Shown piece after piece: positions 33,752 to 42,474 of a DNA stretch of 64,000 nt. A program made the translations under genes and the position numbers. The stretch lies in assembly GCA_036677805.1 (NCBI GenBank), contig JAVBVS010000019.1, positions 97,041-161,040 of the forward strand. The letters are read 5' to 3'. Source of the stretch: SIG78 sp036677805 (GTDB lineage Bacteria > Verrucomicrobiota > Lentisphaeria > Victivallales > Victivallaceae). Under the pieces are notes generated by a model. It was not told where the DNA came from. It saw only the letters and a list, made by a program, of their open reading frames with translations, and did not search any database. Numbering within the stretch: position 1 is the first letter of the stretch; every line of letters starts with the position of its first letter.

Positions 33752-36418
33752 ATGAGCGAAACAGAACATCACGATTTCCCGATCAACATCGAAGATATCA
33801 TGCATACTGCGTACTTGCAGTATTCGCTGAGCGTCAACGTCGGACGCGCCATTCCCGATGTGCGCGACGGGCTCAAGCCGGTCAACCGCCGCATTCTTTA
33901 TGCCATGAAAAAGCTCGGCCTCACCAAATCGCATTCCTACACCAAGAGCGCCAAGGTGGTCGGGGAAGTGATCGGGAATTACCATCCCCACGGCGACGGC
34001 TCGGTCTATGACGCCATGGTCCGTCTGGCTCAGGATTTCTCCATGCGCGTGCCGCTGGTCGACGGGCACGGCAACTTCGGCAGCATCGACGGCGACCCGG
34101 CCGCCGCCTACCGCTATACCGAATGCCGCCTTGAGCGGCTGGCCGAAGAGATGCTGGCCGACCTCGAAAAAGAGACCGTCGACATGATGCCGACCTTCGA
34201 TGAATCCTCGGTCGAGCCGTCGGTGCTGCCGGCGCGCTTTCCGCAGCTTCTGGTCAACGGCACCACCGGGATCGGGGTCGGGATGGCCACCAGCATTCCG
34301 CCGCACAATCTGGCCGAAGTGATCAACGCCACGGTCGCGCTGCTCGACAATCCCAAGGCTTCGATCGAGGAGCTGATGCGTCACCTGCCCGGCCCGGATT
34401 TCCCGACCGGCGCGATCATCCGCGGCCGCAACTCGATCCGTCAGTTCTATCACACCGGCCGCGGTTCGATCCGGATGCGCGCCCGGGCCGAGATCATCGA
34501 AAAAGACTCTCACGAACAGATCGTGATCACCGAAATTCCTTATGCGGTCAACAAGGCCGCCACGATCAAAAACATCGCCGATTTGGTTCAGGAAAAGCGC
34601 ATTGTGGGCATCTCCGGGCTGCGCGATGAAAGCAGCCAGCGCGTCGGCATCCGCATCGTGGTGGATGTCAAGCGCGGCGTGATGGCCAGCGTGGTGCTCA
34701 ATCAGCTTTTTGCCCACACCCAGCTGGAAGCGACCTTCCCCTGCACGCTGCTGGTGGTCGATCACAACCGGCCGCGGGTGATGAATCTGGCGCAGACGCT
34801 TCAGGCTTATCTCGACCACCGCATGGAAGTGCTGGTGCGCCGGACCAAGTTCGAGCTCAAAAAGGCGCAGGCCCGCGCCCATCTGCTCGAAGGATTTCTC
34901 AAGGCGCTGGCCAATATCGACGAAGTGGTCCGGATCATCCGCGAAAGCCGCACCAAGATCGAGGCCGGCGCGGCGCTGCAGGCGCGCTTCGAATTTTCCG
35001 ACGCGCAGGTCAACGCGATTCTCGAAATGCGGCTGCACCAGCTTACCGGCCTGGCGCGCGAAGAACTCGAAACCGAATATGCCGAACTCTGCCGCCAGAT
35101 CGAATACTACAACGCCCTGCTCGCCAGCCGCGAAATGCGCCTCGGCGTAATCCGGGCCGATCTGATCGAAGTGCGGGACAAGTACACCGACCCCCGCCGG
35201 ACCGAGATTTCCATGGACGACGGCGACCTCAATATCGCCGATCTGATTGAGCGCCACAGCTGCGTGATCACGGTTTCCAACACCGGCTACATCAAGCGGG
35301 TTCCGGCTGATACCTACCAGACCCAGCACCGCGGCGGCAAGGGCATCATCGCGATGAAGACCAAAGAAGAGGATTATGTCGAACACCTCTTCAATGCCGA
35401 CAGTCACGATTTGATCTTCTTCTTCACCGACCGCGGCTTCATGTACTGGCTCAATGTCTACGAAATTCCCGAAGCGTCGCGCAATTCCAACGGCAAGGCG
35501 ATCGTGAACATGATCAAGATCGAGCCCGGGGAAAAGGTCCGCACCATGCTTACGGTCAAGCCCGACGAATTCGAGGACGAAGGCAAATTCATCCTGATGT
35601 GTTCGCGCGCGGGTTATATCAAGAAGATGCCGCTGGCGTTGTTCAAGAATCTGCGCCGGGTCGGGCTGCGCGCGCTGGTGATCGAGGAAAATGACGACCT
35701 GATCGGCGCCGCGCTCTGCGAGAACGGTAATGAAGTGCTGCTTTCCACCGCCCATGGCATGGCCTGCCGTTTCACTCTGAGCGACGTGGAGATCCGTCCG
35801 ATGGGCCGGACCGCGCGCGGCGTGACCGGCATGCGGTTCAAAATCGACGCCGACTATCTGGTGGCGATGGAAGTGATCCGCGAACGTCTCGAAGATGCCG
35901 GCGAAGTGACGGATGCCGAAGCCGAGGAAGAGATCGGCGAAAGCGACGCCGAAGTGACGGATTCCGCCGTCAACGGCTCCGGACCGCAGGTGCTGGTGGT
36001 TTCCGATGGCGGCATGGGCAAGCGTTCCTTCGTTTCGACTTATCGCAAGACCCGCCGCGGCGCCAAGGGGGTGGTCAGCATCCGGCTCCGCGAGGGCGAG
36101 CTGGTGGTCAACCTGGTTCAGGTTACGCCGGGCGACGAATTGCTGGTCACGACCGAGCGCGGACAGCTTACCCGGATTCCGCTGGATGAAATCCGGGCCG
36201 TCGGCCGTGCGTCGAAGGGGGTGAAGATCATGAACCTCAATGACGGCGACCGCATCACCGGCGTGGTCAAATTGATTGAAGTCAAGCCGGACAAGGATGC
36301 CGCGGCGCCGGCTTCGGAACCGGCTGAGATTCCGGATAACGAAGAAATGCCGGCGCCGGCGGACGAATTCGTCACTGACGACGGAAATGCCGACGGCGGC
36401 GAAACCCCGGAAGTATAA
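33752..36418 (+). CDS. gyrA: DNA gyrase subunit A
   Basis: 888 residues from ATG 33752, chosen because the likely promoter overlaps an earlier in-frame ATG. Numbering matches E. coli: H80-G81-D82-G83-S84-V85-Y86-D87 and catalytic Tyr122 in AYRYTECRL. It forms the A2B2 gyrase that introduces negative supercoils. The C-terminal beta-pinwheel has the GyrA box as QHRGGKG, which supports GyrA over ParC, though topo IV cannot be fully excluded without its gyrB/parE partner. A roughly 30-residue acidic insertion (EVTDAEAEEEIGESDAEVTD) lies in the pinwheel, and the tail is acidic. Position 83 is Gly, where many bacteria have Ser or Thr. folP follows 7 bases later. Confidence 0.94.
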   Translation: MSETEHHDFPINIEDIMHTAYLQYSLSVNVGRAIPDVRDGLKPVNRRILYAMKKLGLTKSHSYTKSAKVVGEVIGNYHPHGDGSVYDAMVRLAQDFSMRVPLVDGHGNFGSIDGDPAAAYRYTECRLERLAEEMLADLEKETVDMMPTFDESSVEPSVLPARFPQLLVNGTTGIGVGMATSIPPHNLAEVINATVALLDNPKASIEELMRHLPGPDFPTGAIIRGRNSIRQFYHTGRGSIRMRARAEIIEKDSHEQIVITEIPYAVNKAATIKNIADLVQEKRIVGISGLRDESSQRVGIRIVVDVKRGVMASVVLNQLFAHTQLEATFPCTLLVVDHNRPRVMNLAQTLQAYLDHRMEVLVRRTKFELKKAQARAHLLEGFLKALANIDEVVRIIRESRTKIEAGAALQARFEFSDAQVNAILEMRLHQLTGLAREELETEYAELCRQIEYYNALLASREMRLGVIRADLIEVRDKYTDPRRTEISMDDGDLNIADLIERHSCVITVSNTGYIKRVPADTYQTQHRGGKGIIAMKTKEEDYVEHLFNADSHDLIFFFTDRGFMYWLNVYEIPEASRNSNGKAIVNMIKIEPGEKVRTMLTVKPDEFEDEGKFILMCSRAGYIKKMPLALFKNLRRVGLRALVIEENDDLIGAALCENGNEVLLSTAHGMACRFTLSDVEIRPMGRTARGVTGMRFKIDADYLVAMEVIRERLEDAGEVTDAEAEEEIGESDAEVTDSAVNGSGPQVLVVSDGGMGKRSFVSTYRKTRRGAKGVVSIRLREGELVVNLVQVTPGDELLVTTERGQLTRIPLDEIRAVGRASKGVKIMNLNDGDRITGVVKLIEVKPDKDAAAPASEPAEIPDNEEMPAPADEFVTDDGNADGGETPEV

Positions 36419-36425
36419 GCACGGT

Positions 36426-37271
36426 ATGAGTTTTTCCTGGCGGCAATTGCGGAGCCGGGTTCCGGCATGGCGTCCGCTGGTGGCGGGCATCGTGAATGCG
36501 ACGCCGGACAGCTTCAGTGACGGCGGCCGTTTTCTGACGCCGGATGCCGGCATCGCACACGCCCTGGCGTTGCTGGAGGAGGGGGCGGACTTTCTCGACC
36601 TGGGTGGCGAGTCGACCCGGCCGGGCGCTGCGGAGGTCGCGGCCGCGGAGGAGTGGCGGCGGATCGAGCCGATATTGCGCGGCGTTTTGGCGCGGCGGCC
36701 GGAAACGGTGTTCAGTATTGATACCCGCCACGCGGAAACCGCGCGGCGGGCGCTGGCCGCCGGCGCGGCAATCGTCAATGACGTCAGCGGGCTGGCGTTC
36801 GACCCGGAGATGGCGGCCGCCGCCGCCAACGCGAAGGCGGGATTGATTCTGATGCACAGCACGGCGGCGCCGGAAGCGATGCAGCAAAAGGAATATTTGA
36901 CCGGCGCTGATCCGACGGCGGCGGTGGCCGCTTTTCTGGACCGGCAGCTGGCGCTGGCGCTGACCGTCGGGGTGAAGCGCGAAGCGGTGATGCTCGATGT
37001 CGGCATCGGTTTCGGCAAAACCCGGGAGGGCAACTACGAATTGCTGCGCCGGGCGGAGTGGTTCGCGCACCGCTTTGAGTTGCCGTTTCTCTGGGGCGTG
37101 TCGCGCAAGTCGCTGCTCAAAAGCGAGCCCGACAATATGGAGAAGCGGATTGCCGGATCGCTGGCGCTGGCGGTGAAACTGGCGGAGCGCAAGGTCGCGG
37201 CATTGCGGGTGCATGATGTGGCGCAGACGCTGGCGGCGCTGCGCGCGGCATATGAACTGGAGCAACCCTGA
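36426..37271 (+). CDS. folP: Dihydropteroate synthase
   Basis: 281 residues from ATG 36426. Family motifs are in order: GIVNATPDSFSDGG, ADFLDLGGESTRPGA, SIDTRHAE, AIVNDVSGL, MLDVGIGFGKT and WGVSRKSLL. It condenses p-aminobenzoate with 6-hydroxymethyl-dihydropterin diphosphate in folate synthesis, and is the target of sulfonamides. The gene lies between gyrA and cdaA; a folP-cdaA neighbourhood is also seen in Bacteroidetes and Chlamydiae. The longer upstream frame overlaps the gyrA end and is rejected. Confidence 0.95.
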   Translation: MSFSWRQLRSRVPAWRPLVAGIVNATPDSFSDGGRFLTPDAGIAHALALLEEGADFLDLGGESTRPGAAEVAAAEEWRRIEPILRGVLARRPETVFSIDTRHAETARRALAAGAAIVNDVSGLAFDPEMAAAAANAKAGLILMHSTAAPEAMQQKEYLTGADPTAAVAAFLDRQLALALTVGVKREAVMLDVGIGFGKTREGNYELLRRAEWFAHRFELPFLWGVSRKSLLKSEPDNMEKRIAGSLALAVKLAERKVAALRVHDVAQTLAALRAAYELEQP

Positions 37272-37335
37272 AACCGGGCGGTGCGCGGGCACGGCATGCG
37301 GTTGATTTTGTCACCAACGGGAAAGTACGGCGGCT

Positions 37336-38235
37336 ATGGAATTCAGCTGGAAGGGCATTGCGGAGTGGGGTCAGGAGGTCGTCTTCTGGTGCCGTCCCGT
37401 GGCCGAATATTTGCTGCTGGCGTTTGTGATTTACAAAATTCTTTACTACCTGCGCGGTACCCGCGCCGCCAATGTGCTGGCCGGTCTGATTGTCGGTTTC
37501 CTGGTGCTGTCGCTGCTGGCCGACCTCGCGGGGTTTGAGATTCTGCGTTGGCTGCTTGACGGCTTCTGGTCGCTGCTGGCGGTGGCGATCATCGTGATTT
37601 TTCAGCCGGAACTGCGGCGCGCGTTTGCCCAGCTCGGCAGTTACGCCTTTTTCCGGCGCAGCCGCAAGCGCGAAACCATCAGCGAGCTGGTTTCCGCCGT
37701 GATTGAAATGTCCCGGCGCCATATCGGCGCGATCATCGTGATCGAGCGGAGCATCGGCATGCGCGCCATCGTCGAAGATGCCATCAAACTCGATATCAAG
37801 CTCAACAGCCTGATCATCCAGTCGATTTTCTTCCCGAATTCCCCGCTGCATGACGGCGCGATCATTGTGCGCAACGACCGCATTGTGGCGGCGCGGGCGA
37901 TTCTGCCGCTGTCGCGCGACAACAACATTTCCCGGACCATGGGCACCCGCCACCGCGCCGCGCTCGGCATTACCGAAGAGACCGATGCCGCCGTGGTCGT
38001 GGTCAGCGAGGAAACCGGCGACATCAGCATTGCCTGTCGCGGCACGATCATGCGGGCGCTGTCCGAGGAGATGTTGCAGCGCGAATTGAACAAATTGCTG
38101 CTGGGCAACAAGCATTCCGGCGAAGCGCTGACCGATATTCTCGACGTGCTCGACGACCGCGAAGGCGCACCTGATTTTGACGGTGACGAACCGCCGCCGG
38201 AGGAAAAATCGGCCTCAACGGAGGAATCGCGATGA
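37336..38235 (+). CDS. cdaA: Membrane diadenylate cyclase CdaA
   Basis: 299 residues. Three N-terminal membrane helices (residues about 22-40, 45-64, 74-92) are followed by the DAC domain with DGA at 173-175 (LHDGAIIV) and RHR at 205-207 (GTRHRAALGI). Both catalytic motifs are intact. It makes cyclic di-AMP from two ATP, a second messenger for potassium and osmotic balance and for envelope integrity. The C-terminal ~40 residues are acidic and disordered (DDREGAPDFDGDEPPPEEKS). The stop overlaps the start of cdaR by four bases (ATGA), so the two are coupled. Confidence 0.96.
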   Translation: MEFSWKGIAEWGQEVVFWCRPVAEYLLLAFVIYKILYYLRGTRAANVLAGLIVGFLVLSLLADLAGFEILRWLLDGFWSLLAVAIIVIFQPELRRAFAQLGSYAFFRRSRKRETISELVSAVIEMSRRHIGAIIVIERSIGMRAIVEDAIKLDIKLNSLIIQSIFFPNSPLHDGAIIVRNDRIVAARAILPLSRDNNISRTMGTRHRAALGITEETDAAVVVVSEETGDISIACRGTIMRALSEEMLQRELNKLLLGNKHSGEALTDILDVLDDREGAPDFDGDEPPPEEKSASTEESR

Positions 38236-39215
38236 AACACCGGGAAGGATTCTCGCGGCTGTTGGAATTTGTCCGGCATGATTTCTGGCGCAAGCTGGTG
38301 GCGCTGTTTCTGGCGCTGTTGCTTTATCTGGCGATTGCGGCGCGCTTGCGCAGCGATGAGCGTTTTTCCGAAGTGCCGGTTTCGCTCAATCTGCCCGCCA
38401 CGCTGGTGAATCGCGACAACGAATCGCTGAAGGTTTCATTGGCGCTGCGCGGCAATCGCATCCGGCTGGCCGAGCTCAATCCGGCCGCACTCCGGGTCCG
38501 CGCCGACATCGACAGTGCGAGTTTTGTCGCCGGTCAGCCCTACAAGCTCCGGTTGCGCTCCTCCGATGTTTCCGGGCTGCCTCACGGCATCCGGGTGGTG
38601 GAGATCAGTCCGCGCGACCTCGCGGTCAATCTGGAGGCGGTCATCACCAAAAAAGTGCCGATTCGGGCGCGCTTCGATTCGTTGAGCATGCTGCCGCTGG
38701 ATTACACCGTTTCCGGAACCCGGTTCACGCCTTCCGATGTGGTCTTGACCGGTCCGGTCAGCATGGTCGAGTCGGTCGGCGCGGTCTACACCAATCCCAT
38801 TCCGATCGACAATCAGATTACGGAGAGCTTTGAATACCAGGTCGGGCTGCGCATTCCGGAAGGCGTCAAGAGCGACCGGCACAAGGTCGATGCTCAGGTT
38901 GACGTGGTCAAATCGGTCACGCTGAGAACTTTTTACGCGGTTCCGCTGCTGACCGTCCAGTCGCCGGAAAGCGTCCGGCAGCTGTCGCCGAAAAATGTCG
39001 AACCCAAAAGCGTGACGGTCATTTTGAGCGGTCCCAAGGGGGTGTTGGCGATGATGCGCAGTGACGAACTCAAGGCCTATCTTGATCTGGACAAGCTGGA
39101 AAAACCGGGTTCTTTCCAGATTGCGGTCAAGGTGGTGCTGGAAACCATGCATCCCGATGTCACCGTCAAGAGCTTTCAGCCGGCCACCGCCGAAGTCACC
39201 GTAGTCCACAACTGA
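38232..39215 (+). CDS. cdaR: CdaR-like YbbR-domain regulator of CdaA
   Basis: 327 residues. One N-terminal membrane anchor (KLVALFLALLLYLAIAARL) is followed by about three YbbR repeats on the outside (FSEVPVSLNLPATLVNRDNE, KKVPIRARFDSLSMLPLDYT, FYAVPLLTVQSPESVRQLSP). In Firmicutes CdaR binds CdaA and modulates cyclic di-AMP synthesis, and the overlap with cdaA supports the same pairing here. The usual third gene, glmM, is absent from this window. Confidence 0.88.
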   Translation: MKHREGFSRLLEFVRHDFWRKLVALFLALLLYLAIAARLRSDERFSEVPVSLNLPATLVNRDNESLKVSLALRGNRIRLAELNPAALRVRADIDSASFVAGQPYKLRLRSSDVSGLPHGIRVVEISPRDLAVNLEAVITKKVPIRARFDSLSMLPLDYTVSGTRFTPSDVVLTGPVSMVESVGAVYTNPIPIDNQITESFEYQVGLRIPEGVKSDRHKVDAQVDVVKSVTLRTFYAVPLLTVQSPESVRQLSPKNVEPKSVTVILSGPKGVLAMMRSDELKAYLDLDKLEKPGSFQIAVKVVLETMHPDVTVKSFQPATAEVTVVHN

Positions 39216-39263
39216 CGCATGCCGGAGTCCGGTCCGCCGGAATTTCAGGCCAAGGAGGATGTC

Positions 39264-40733
39264 ATGTGCTCAAGCCATGTGAAGATCGCCGAACATCCCG
39301 GAAGCCGGTGGCGGCGTTTGATCGAGCGGTGGGGGGGCTGGCTGCCGCTTGCCTGCGGCATCATTGCGGCGGCTCCGGCGCTGGCGCGGGAATTGTGGTT
39401 TGACGAGGCGCTGACCCTGACCAACTTCATGCTGCCCTTGACTCCGGGCGAAATCTATACTCATTACACGATACCCAACAATCAGATCGTCTACACCTTG
39501 CTGCTCAAGCTCTGGGACGGTTGTTATCCGGGCCTGCTCGACTGGGTCAGCTTCTGGCGGCTGCTTTCCCTGGCTGCGGCGCTGGCGGCGCTGGCGCTGC
39601 TGTTCCGGCTGCGGCGGCGTCTGGATGCGAATCACCCGTGGCCCGCGCTCTGGGTTTTGAGCGCTTTCGCGCTCTCCGGGGTGTTTGCGATTTATGCGAC
39701 CGCGCTGCGGGGTTACGCGGTCAGCTGGTTTTGGGTGGCGCTGGCGCTCTATGGCGCATGGCGGATCTTTCACGGCCCGCGGGGCGCATGGGGCTGGGGG
39801 CTCTACATTGCGGCGGCGCTGTTGGCGGTGGGAACGGTGCCGACCAATCTGCTGGCGCTCGGCGCGGTGGTGATTTATGCCTTGCCCTGGAGCCGAAAGG
39901 ATTTCCTGAAAGACGGCCGGCTCTGGCTGCTGGCGATGGTGCCGCCGTTGGCGCTGCTGCTTTTTTACGGCCCGATCTGGCGCGATTTCGCCCACACGTT
40001 TACCTTGAATGAGGGGTTTGCCGGGCGTCTGTCGGCGCTGGCGGTGATTTACGGCGCCATCGTTTCGGTTTTCGGGCTGCTGCTGCTGTTCTGCTGGCGG
40101 CGGGCATGGATGCGCGATTGGCGGGTGACGGCGCGTCTGATCGTCTGGCTGCTGCCGGCGCGTCTGATCGTCTGGCTGCTGCCGGCGCTGGCGGTGCTGC
40201 TGCTTCACCGGGCGCCGTTTCCGCGGGTGTTCGTACCCTTGTTTCCGGTTTATGCCATGCTGCTGGCCGACGGCGTGGCCGATTGGCGGCCTTCGCTGAA
40301 AACCGCCGCGATACTGGCGGCGGCCTGGGTGGCGGTGCAGCTGTGGTTGGGATGGGCTGCGCCCCGGGCGGCGTCCGCCGCCGGTCTGAGTGTTTATGAG
40401 GACGACTATTTCCGGCCCTGGTATATGGCGGAAACCTACAGTGTGCGGTCCGTGCTGCCGGAATTGCGCCGGCGGCCGCCGGCAACGCCGGTATTTTTGA
40501 GCTTCAACAGCGATCCCTGTCCGGTGCTTTTCTATGCCGCGCAGGCCGGTTTGCAGCGCGATTTCCGCGCCGATGTGCCCCAGTTCCGCGTTGCCGCGCT
40601 GCCGCACGGCGCGCTGCTGATCCTGAGGCGGGATGAAAATCCGGCCGATTTCGAGCGGCGCTTCGGAGGCGCTCTGGAGCCGCTGGGCTCGACTGCGCTC
40701 CATGCATTTTACCGGCTTCAACTGAAGCGGTAG
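39264..40733 (+). CDS. GT-C-like multi-spanning membrane protein (putative glycosyltransferase)
   Basis: 489 residues from ATG 39264, which has AAGGAGG; an upstream ATG at 39219 lacks a site. The first helix is followed by ELWFDEALTLTNFM, an acidic loop of the kind found after TM1 in GT-C glycosyltransferases (PMT/ArnT type). About ten membrane helices follow and then a C-terminal soluble domain (RRPPATPVFLSFNSDPCPVL). Such enzymes move sugars from polyprenyl-phosphate donors outside the membrane. A 9-residue perfect tandem repeat (ARLIVWLLP twice) lies in one helix. It follows cdaR by 48 bases. Its last 16 bases overlap the convergent AraC gene. Confidence 0.72.
   Translation: MCSSHVKIAEHPGSRWRRLIERWGGWLPLACGIIAAAPALARELWFDEALTLTNFMLPLTPGEIYTHYTIPNNQIVYTLLLKLWDGCYPGLLDWVSFWRLLSLAAALAALALLFRLRRRLDANHPWPALWVLSAFALSGVFAIYATALRGYAVSWFWVALALYGAWRIFHGPRGAWGWGLYIAAALLAVGTVPTNLLALGAVVIYALPWSRKDFLKDGRLWLLAMVPPLALLLFYGPIWRDFAHTFTLNEGFAGRLSALAVIYGAIVSVFGLLLLFCWRRAWMRDWRVTARLIVWLLPARLIVWLLPALAVLLLHRAPFPRVFVPLFPVYAMLLADGVADWRPSLKTAAILAAAWVAVQLWLGWAAPRAASAAGLSVYEDDYFRPWYMAETYSVRSVLPELRRRPPATPVFLSFNSDPCPVLFYAAQAGLQRDFRADVPQFRVAALPHGALLILRRDENPADFERRFGGALEPLGSTALHAFYRLQLKR
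40131..40184 (+). repeat. Perfect 27-bp tandem duplication inside the GT-C-like gene
   Basis: Two identical 27-base units (40131-40157 and 40158-40184) encode ARLIVWLLP twice in frame. They sit in a predicted membrane helix and lengthen it by nine residues. The identity at every base suggests a recent duplication by slippage. Confidence 0.97.
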
Positions 40734-41530
40734 GCCCGGTAGCGCTGCCGATAGGCTCCGGGCGGTATGCCCGAGATCCGGGTGAAATTGCGGTAGAAAA
40801 CTTCGATGGCGTCGAATCCGCACTCGGCGGCGATCTCCTTGATCGGCCGGTCGTCGGCCAGCAGCAGCCGCCGGGCGCGGGCCATGAGTTGCGCCTGATG
40901 ATAGCGGAACGGCGATTGCCCGAGGTGCCGGCGGAACAGCCGGTTCAACTGCGGAGCGCTGATGCCCGCGGCGCGGCAGAGCCTGTTGCCGTCCCAGCCG
41001 CGTTCCGCCTCGTCGCTCAGAAATCGGAGCGCCCGAGCCAGCGGCAGAGGATACGCCGCCTTGTCGGAAGCTCCGGCGGCGGTCGGGGAAAGATATTGCC
41101 GCAGCAGCATGCCGTAAACGTAGACGCCCAGCGCCGGATGATTTTCCCGCGCGGCGGCGAAGAGTTCCAGCACTTCGGTGCAGAAGCCGTCGAGGAGCTC
41201 CGGTTTTTTCCAGCTTCCGATCCGGCCTTCCGGCGGCCGCGCCGGATAACCGTCTTCGACTTCGAATCGCAACGCCAGGCAGCGATAGGGCGCTTCCGGG
41301 GTCGTGTCGAAAATGGTGTGTCCTCCCGCCCGGTGCCAGAAAATCGTACCGCGGCCGAATTCCCGCCGTTTGCCTCCGCAGGCAAAAAACACCCGCCCCC
41401 CGGTCAGGATTTCCACGACCTCCCAGCCCGGCGGAATTACATAGGGATGGACGACGGCGTCATCCGGCGCGCTGTAGCTGCCCGCCGCGGCCAGTTTCGG
41501 AACCCATGGCGTGAATGGTTGCTGATCCAT
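40718..41530 (-). CDS. AraC-family regulator with cupin-like sensor
   Basis: 270 residues from ATG 41530. The N-terminal half is a cupin-like ligand domain (VIPPGWEVVEILTGGRVFFA, FGRGTIFWHRAGGHTIFD). The C-terminal half has two helix-turn-helices (LCRAAGISAPQLNRLFRRHL, IKEIAAECGFDAIEVFYRNF, then TRISGIPPGAYRQRYR). It is divergent from the sugar isomerase gene and shares its 100-base intergenic region, so it probably controls the isomerase and oxidoreductase genes. Its stop lies inside the end of the convergent GT-C gene. No clear ribosome site precedes the ATG. Confidence 0.9.
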   Translation of the reverse strand: MDQQPFTPWVPKLAAAGSYSAPDDAVVHPYVIPPGWEVVEILTGGRVFFACGGKRREFGRGTIFWHRAGGHTIFDTTPEAPYRCLALRFEVEDGYPARPPEGRIGSWKKPELLDGFCTEVLELFAAARENHPALGVYVYGMLLRQYLSPTAAGASDKAAYPLPLARALRFLSDEAERGWDGNRLCRAAGISAPQLNRLFRRHLGQSPFRYHQAQLMARARRLLLADDRPIKEIAAECGFDAIEVFYRNFTRISGIPPGAYRQRYRAYRFS

Positions 41531-41553
41531 CAATTAATGATCGTATTCGTCAA

Positions 41554-41581
41554 TTGCAAAGTTTTTTTGTTATGGTAAATT
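41554..41581 (+). promoter_or_regulatory. Candidate promoter of the isomerase-oxidoreductase operon
   Basis: TTGCAA (41554-41559), 16 bases, then TAAATT (41576-41581), 55 bases before the ATG at 41637. Confidence 0.55.
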
Positions 41582-41636
41582 GTTCTCAGGTAAGATATCA
41601 GTGTTTTACCAAAAAGCAAGAAAGGTCAATCGGAAA

Positions 41637-42434
41637 ATGACTCGGGACATCGGCATTCAGCTCTACTCGCTGCGGGACGATGCAGCCAAAGACTTCATCG
41701 ACGTGCTGAAATTCGTTTCCGGCGTCGGCTACAAGGCAGTCGAGCCGGCCGGATTCTGGGGACTTAAGCCCCGGGAATTCAAGCGGATCATCGACGACCT
41801 CGGCCTCAAGCTCTGTTCTTCGCATTCGCCGTGGGCACGCGGCAACAACCTGCCCGAGGTGATCGATATCCTCGGCGAGCTTGATCTGAAGCTCGCGGTC
41901 TGCGGATTCGGTCCCGACGATTTCAAGGACCTCGACGCCATCCGGCGCACCGCCGACTGGGTCAATGCCGCCGGGACCGAACTGGCGCGGCACGGCATCA
42001 CTCTTTTTCAGCACAACCACGACTTTGAATTCGCCATGCTCGACGGCCGGCTCAAATACGATATTTACGCTGCACTCGCACCCGCGGTCAAGTTCCAGAT
42101 CGATGCCTTCTGGGCGAGCAATTTCGGGGCCAACGATCCGGCCGCCATGGTCCGGCGCTTTGCGCCGCGCATGGTGTCGCTCCACCTCAAGGACGGCGCA
42201 TTCGAGCACGATCACAGCAAATTCACCATGGTCAACGGCTTCCTCGACCGCAAGCTCCGGCTGATGCCGCTCGGCACCGGCGAAATGGATATCCCCGCGA
42301 TCATCGCGGCGACGCCGGAAACGGTTTCGACCGTGATCGTCGAACTCGACAGTTGCGTGATCGACATGCGCGAAGCGCTCCGGCAAAGTTATCGCTACCT
42401 GACCGAAAACCGGCTTGCGGCGGGCAGCCGCTGA
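41637..42434 (+). CDS. Xylose-isomerase-like TIM-barrel sugar isomerase/epimerase
   Basis: 265 residues from ATG 41637; an upstream frame starts inside the promoter. The pattern is of the AP-endonuclease-2/xylose-isomerase-like superfamily: IGIQLYSLRDDAAKDF, GYKAVEPAGFWG, SSHSPW, LFQHNHDFEF, FQIDAFWASNFG, SLHLKDGAF and VIVELDSC. Metal ligands are expected at the E of VEPAG, the H in QHNHDF, the D in QIDAFW and the E in VELDS. It interconverts a ketose or keto-inositol in the cytoplasm. The Gfo/Idh/MocA oxidoreductase follows 40 bases later, a common pairing for oxidation-isomerisation of sugars or inositols. Confidence 0.88.
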   Translation: MTRDIGIQLYSLRDDAAKDFIDVLKFVSGVGYKAVEPAGFWGLKPREFKRIIDDLGLKLCSSHSPWARGNNLPEVIDILGELDLKLAVCGFGPDDFKDLDAIRRTADWVNAAGTELARHGITLFQHNHDFEFAMLDGRLKYDIYAALAPAVKFQIDAFWASNFGANDPAAMVRRFAPRMVSLHLKDGAFEHDHSKFTMVNGFLDRKLRLMPLGTGEMDIPAIIAATPETVSTVIVELDSCVIDMREALRQSYRYLTENRLAAGSR

Positions 42435-42474
42435 AGTCGGTGATCGTGCACAACCACAGCAAGGAATCGGAATC

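Noticed and set aside
33752..36418. Gly83 in GyrA as an acquired resistance mutation
   Set aside because: A single sequence cannot show a change from Ser; it may be the ancestral state in this phylum.
33398..37033. 1211-residue open frame on the minus strand, antisense to gyrA and folP
   Set aside because: It is a shadow of high-GC codon bias in gyrA; its composition (His/Arg/Asp/Phe-rich, no domain pattern) is typical of antisense frames, and gyrA is certain.
40131..40184. Tandem repeat as a possible CRISPR or regulatory array
   Set aside because: There are only two units with no spacer, in frame inside a membrane-protein gene.
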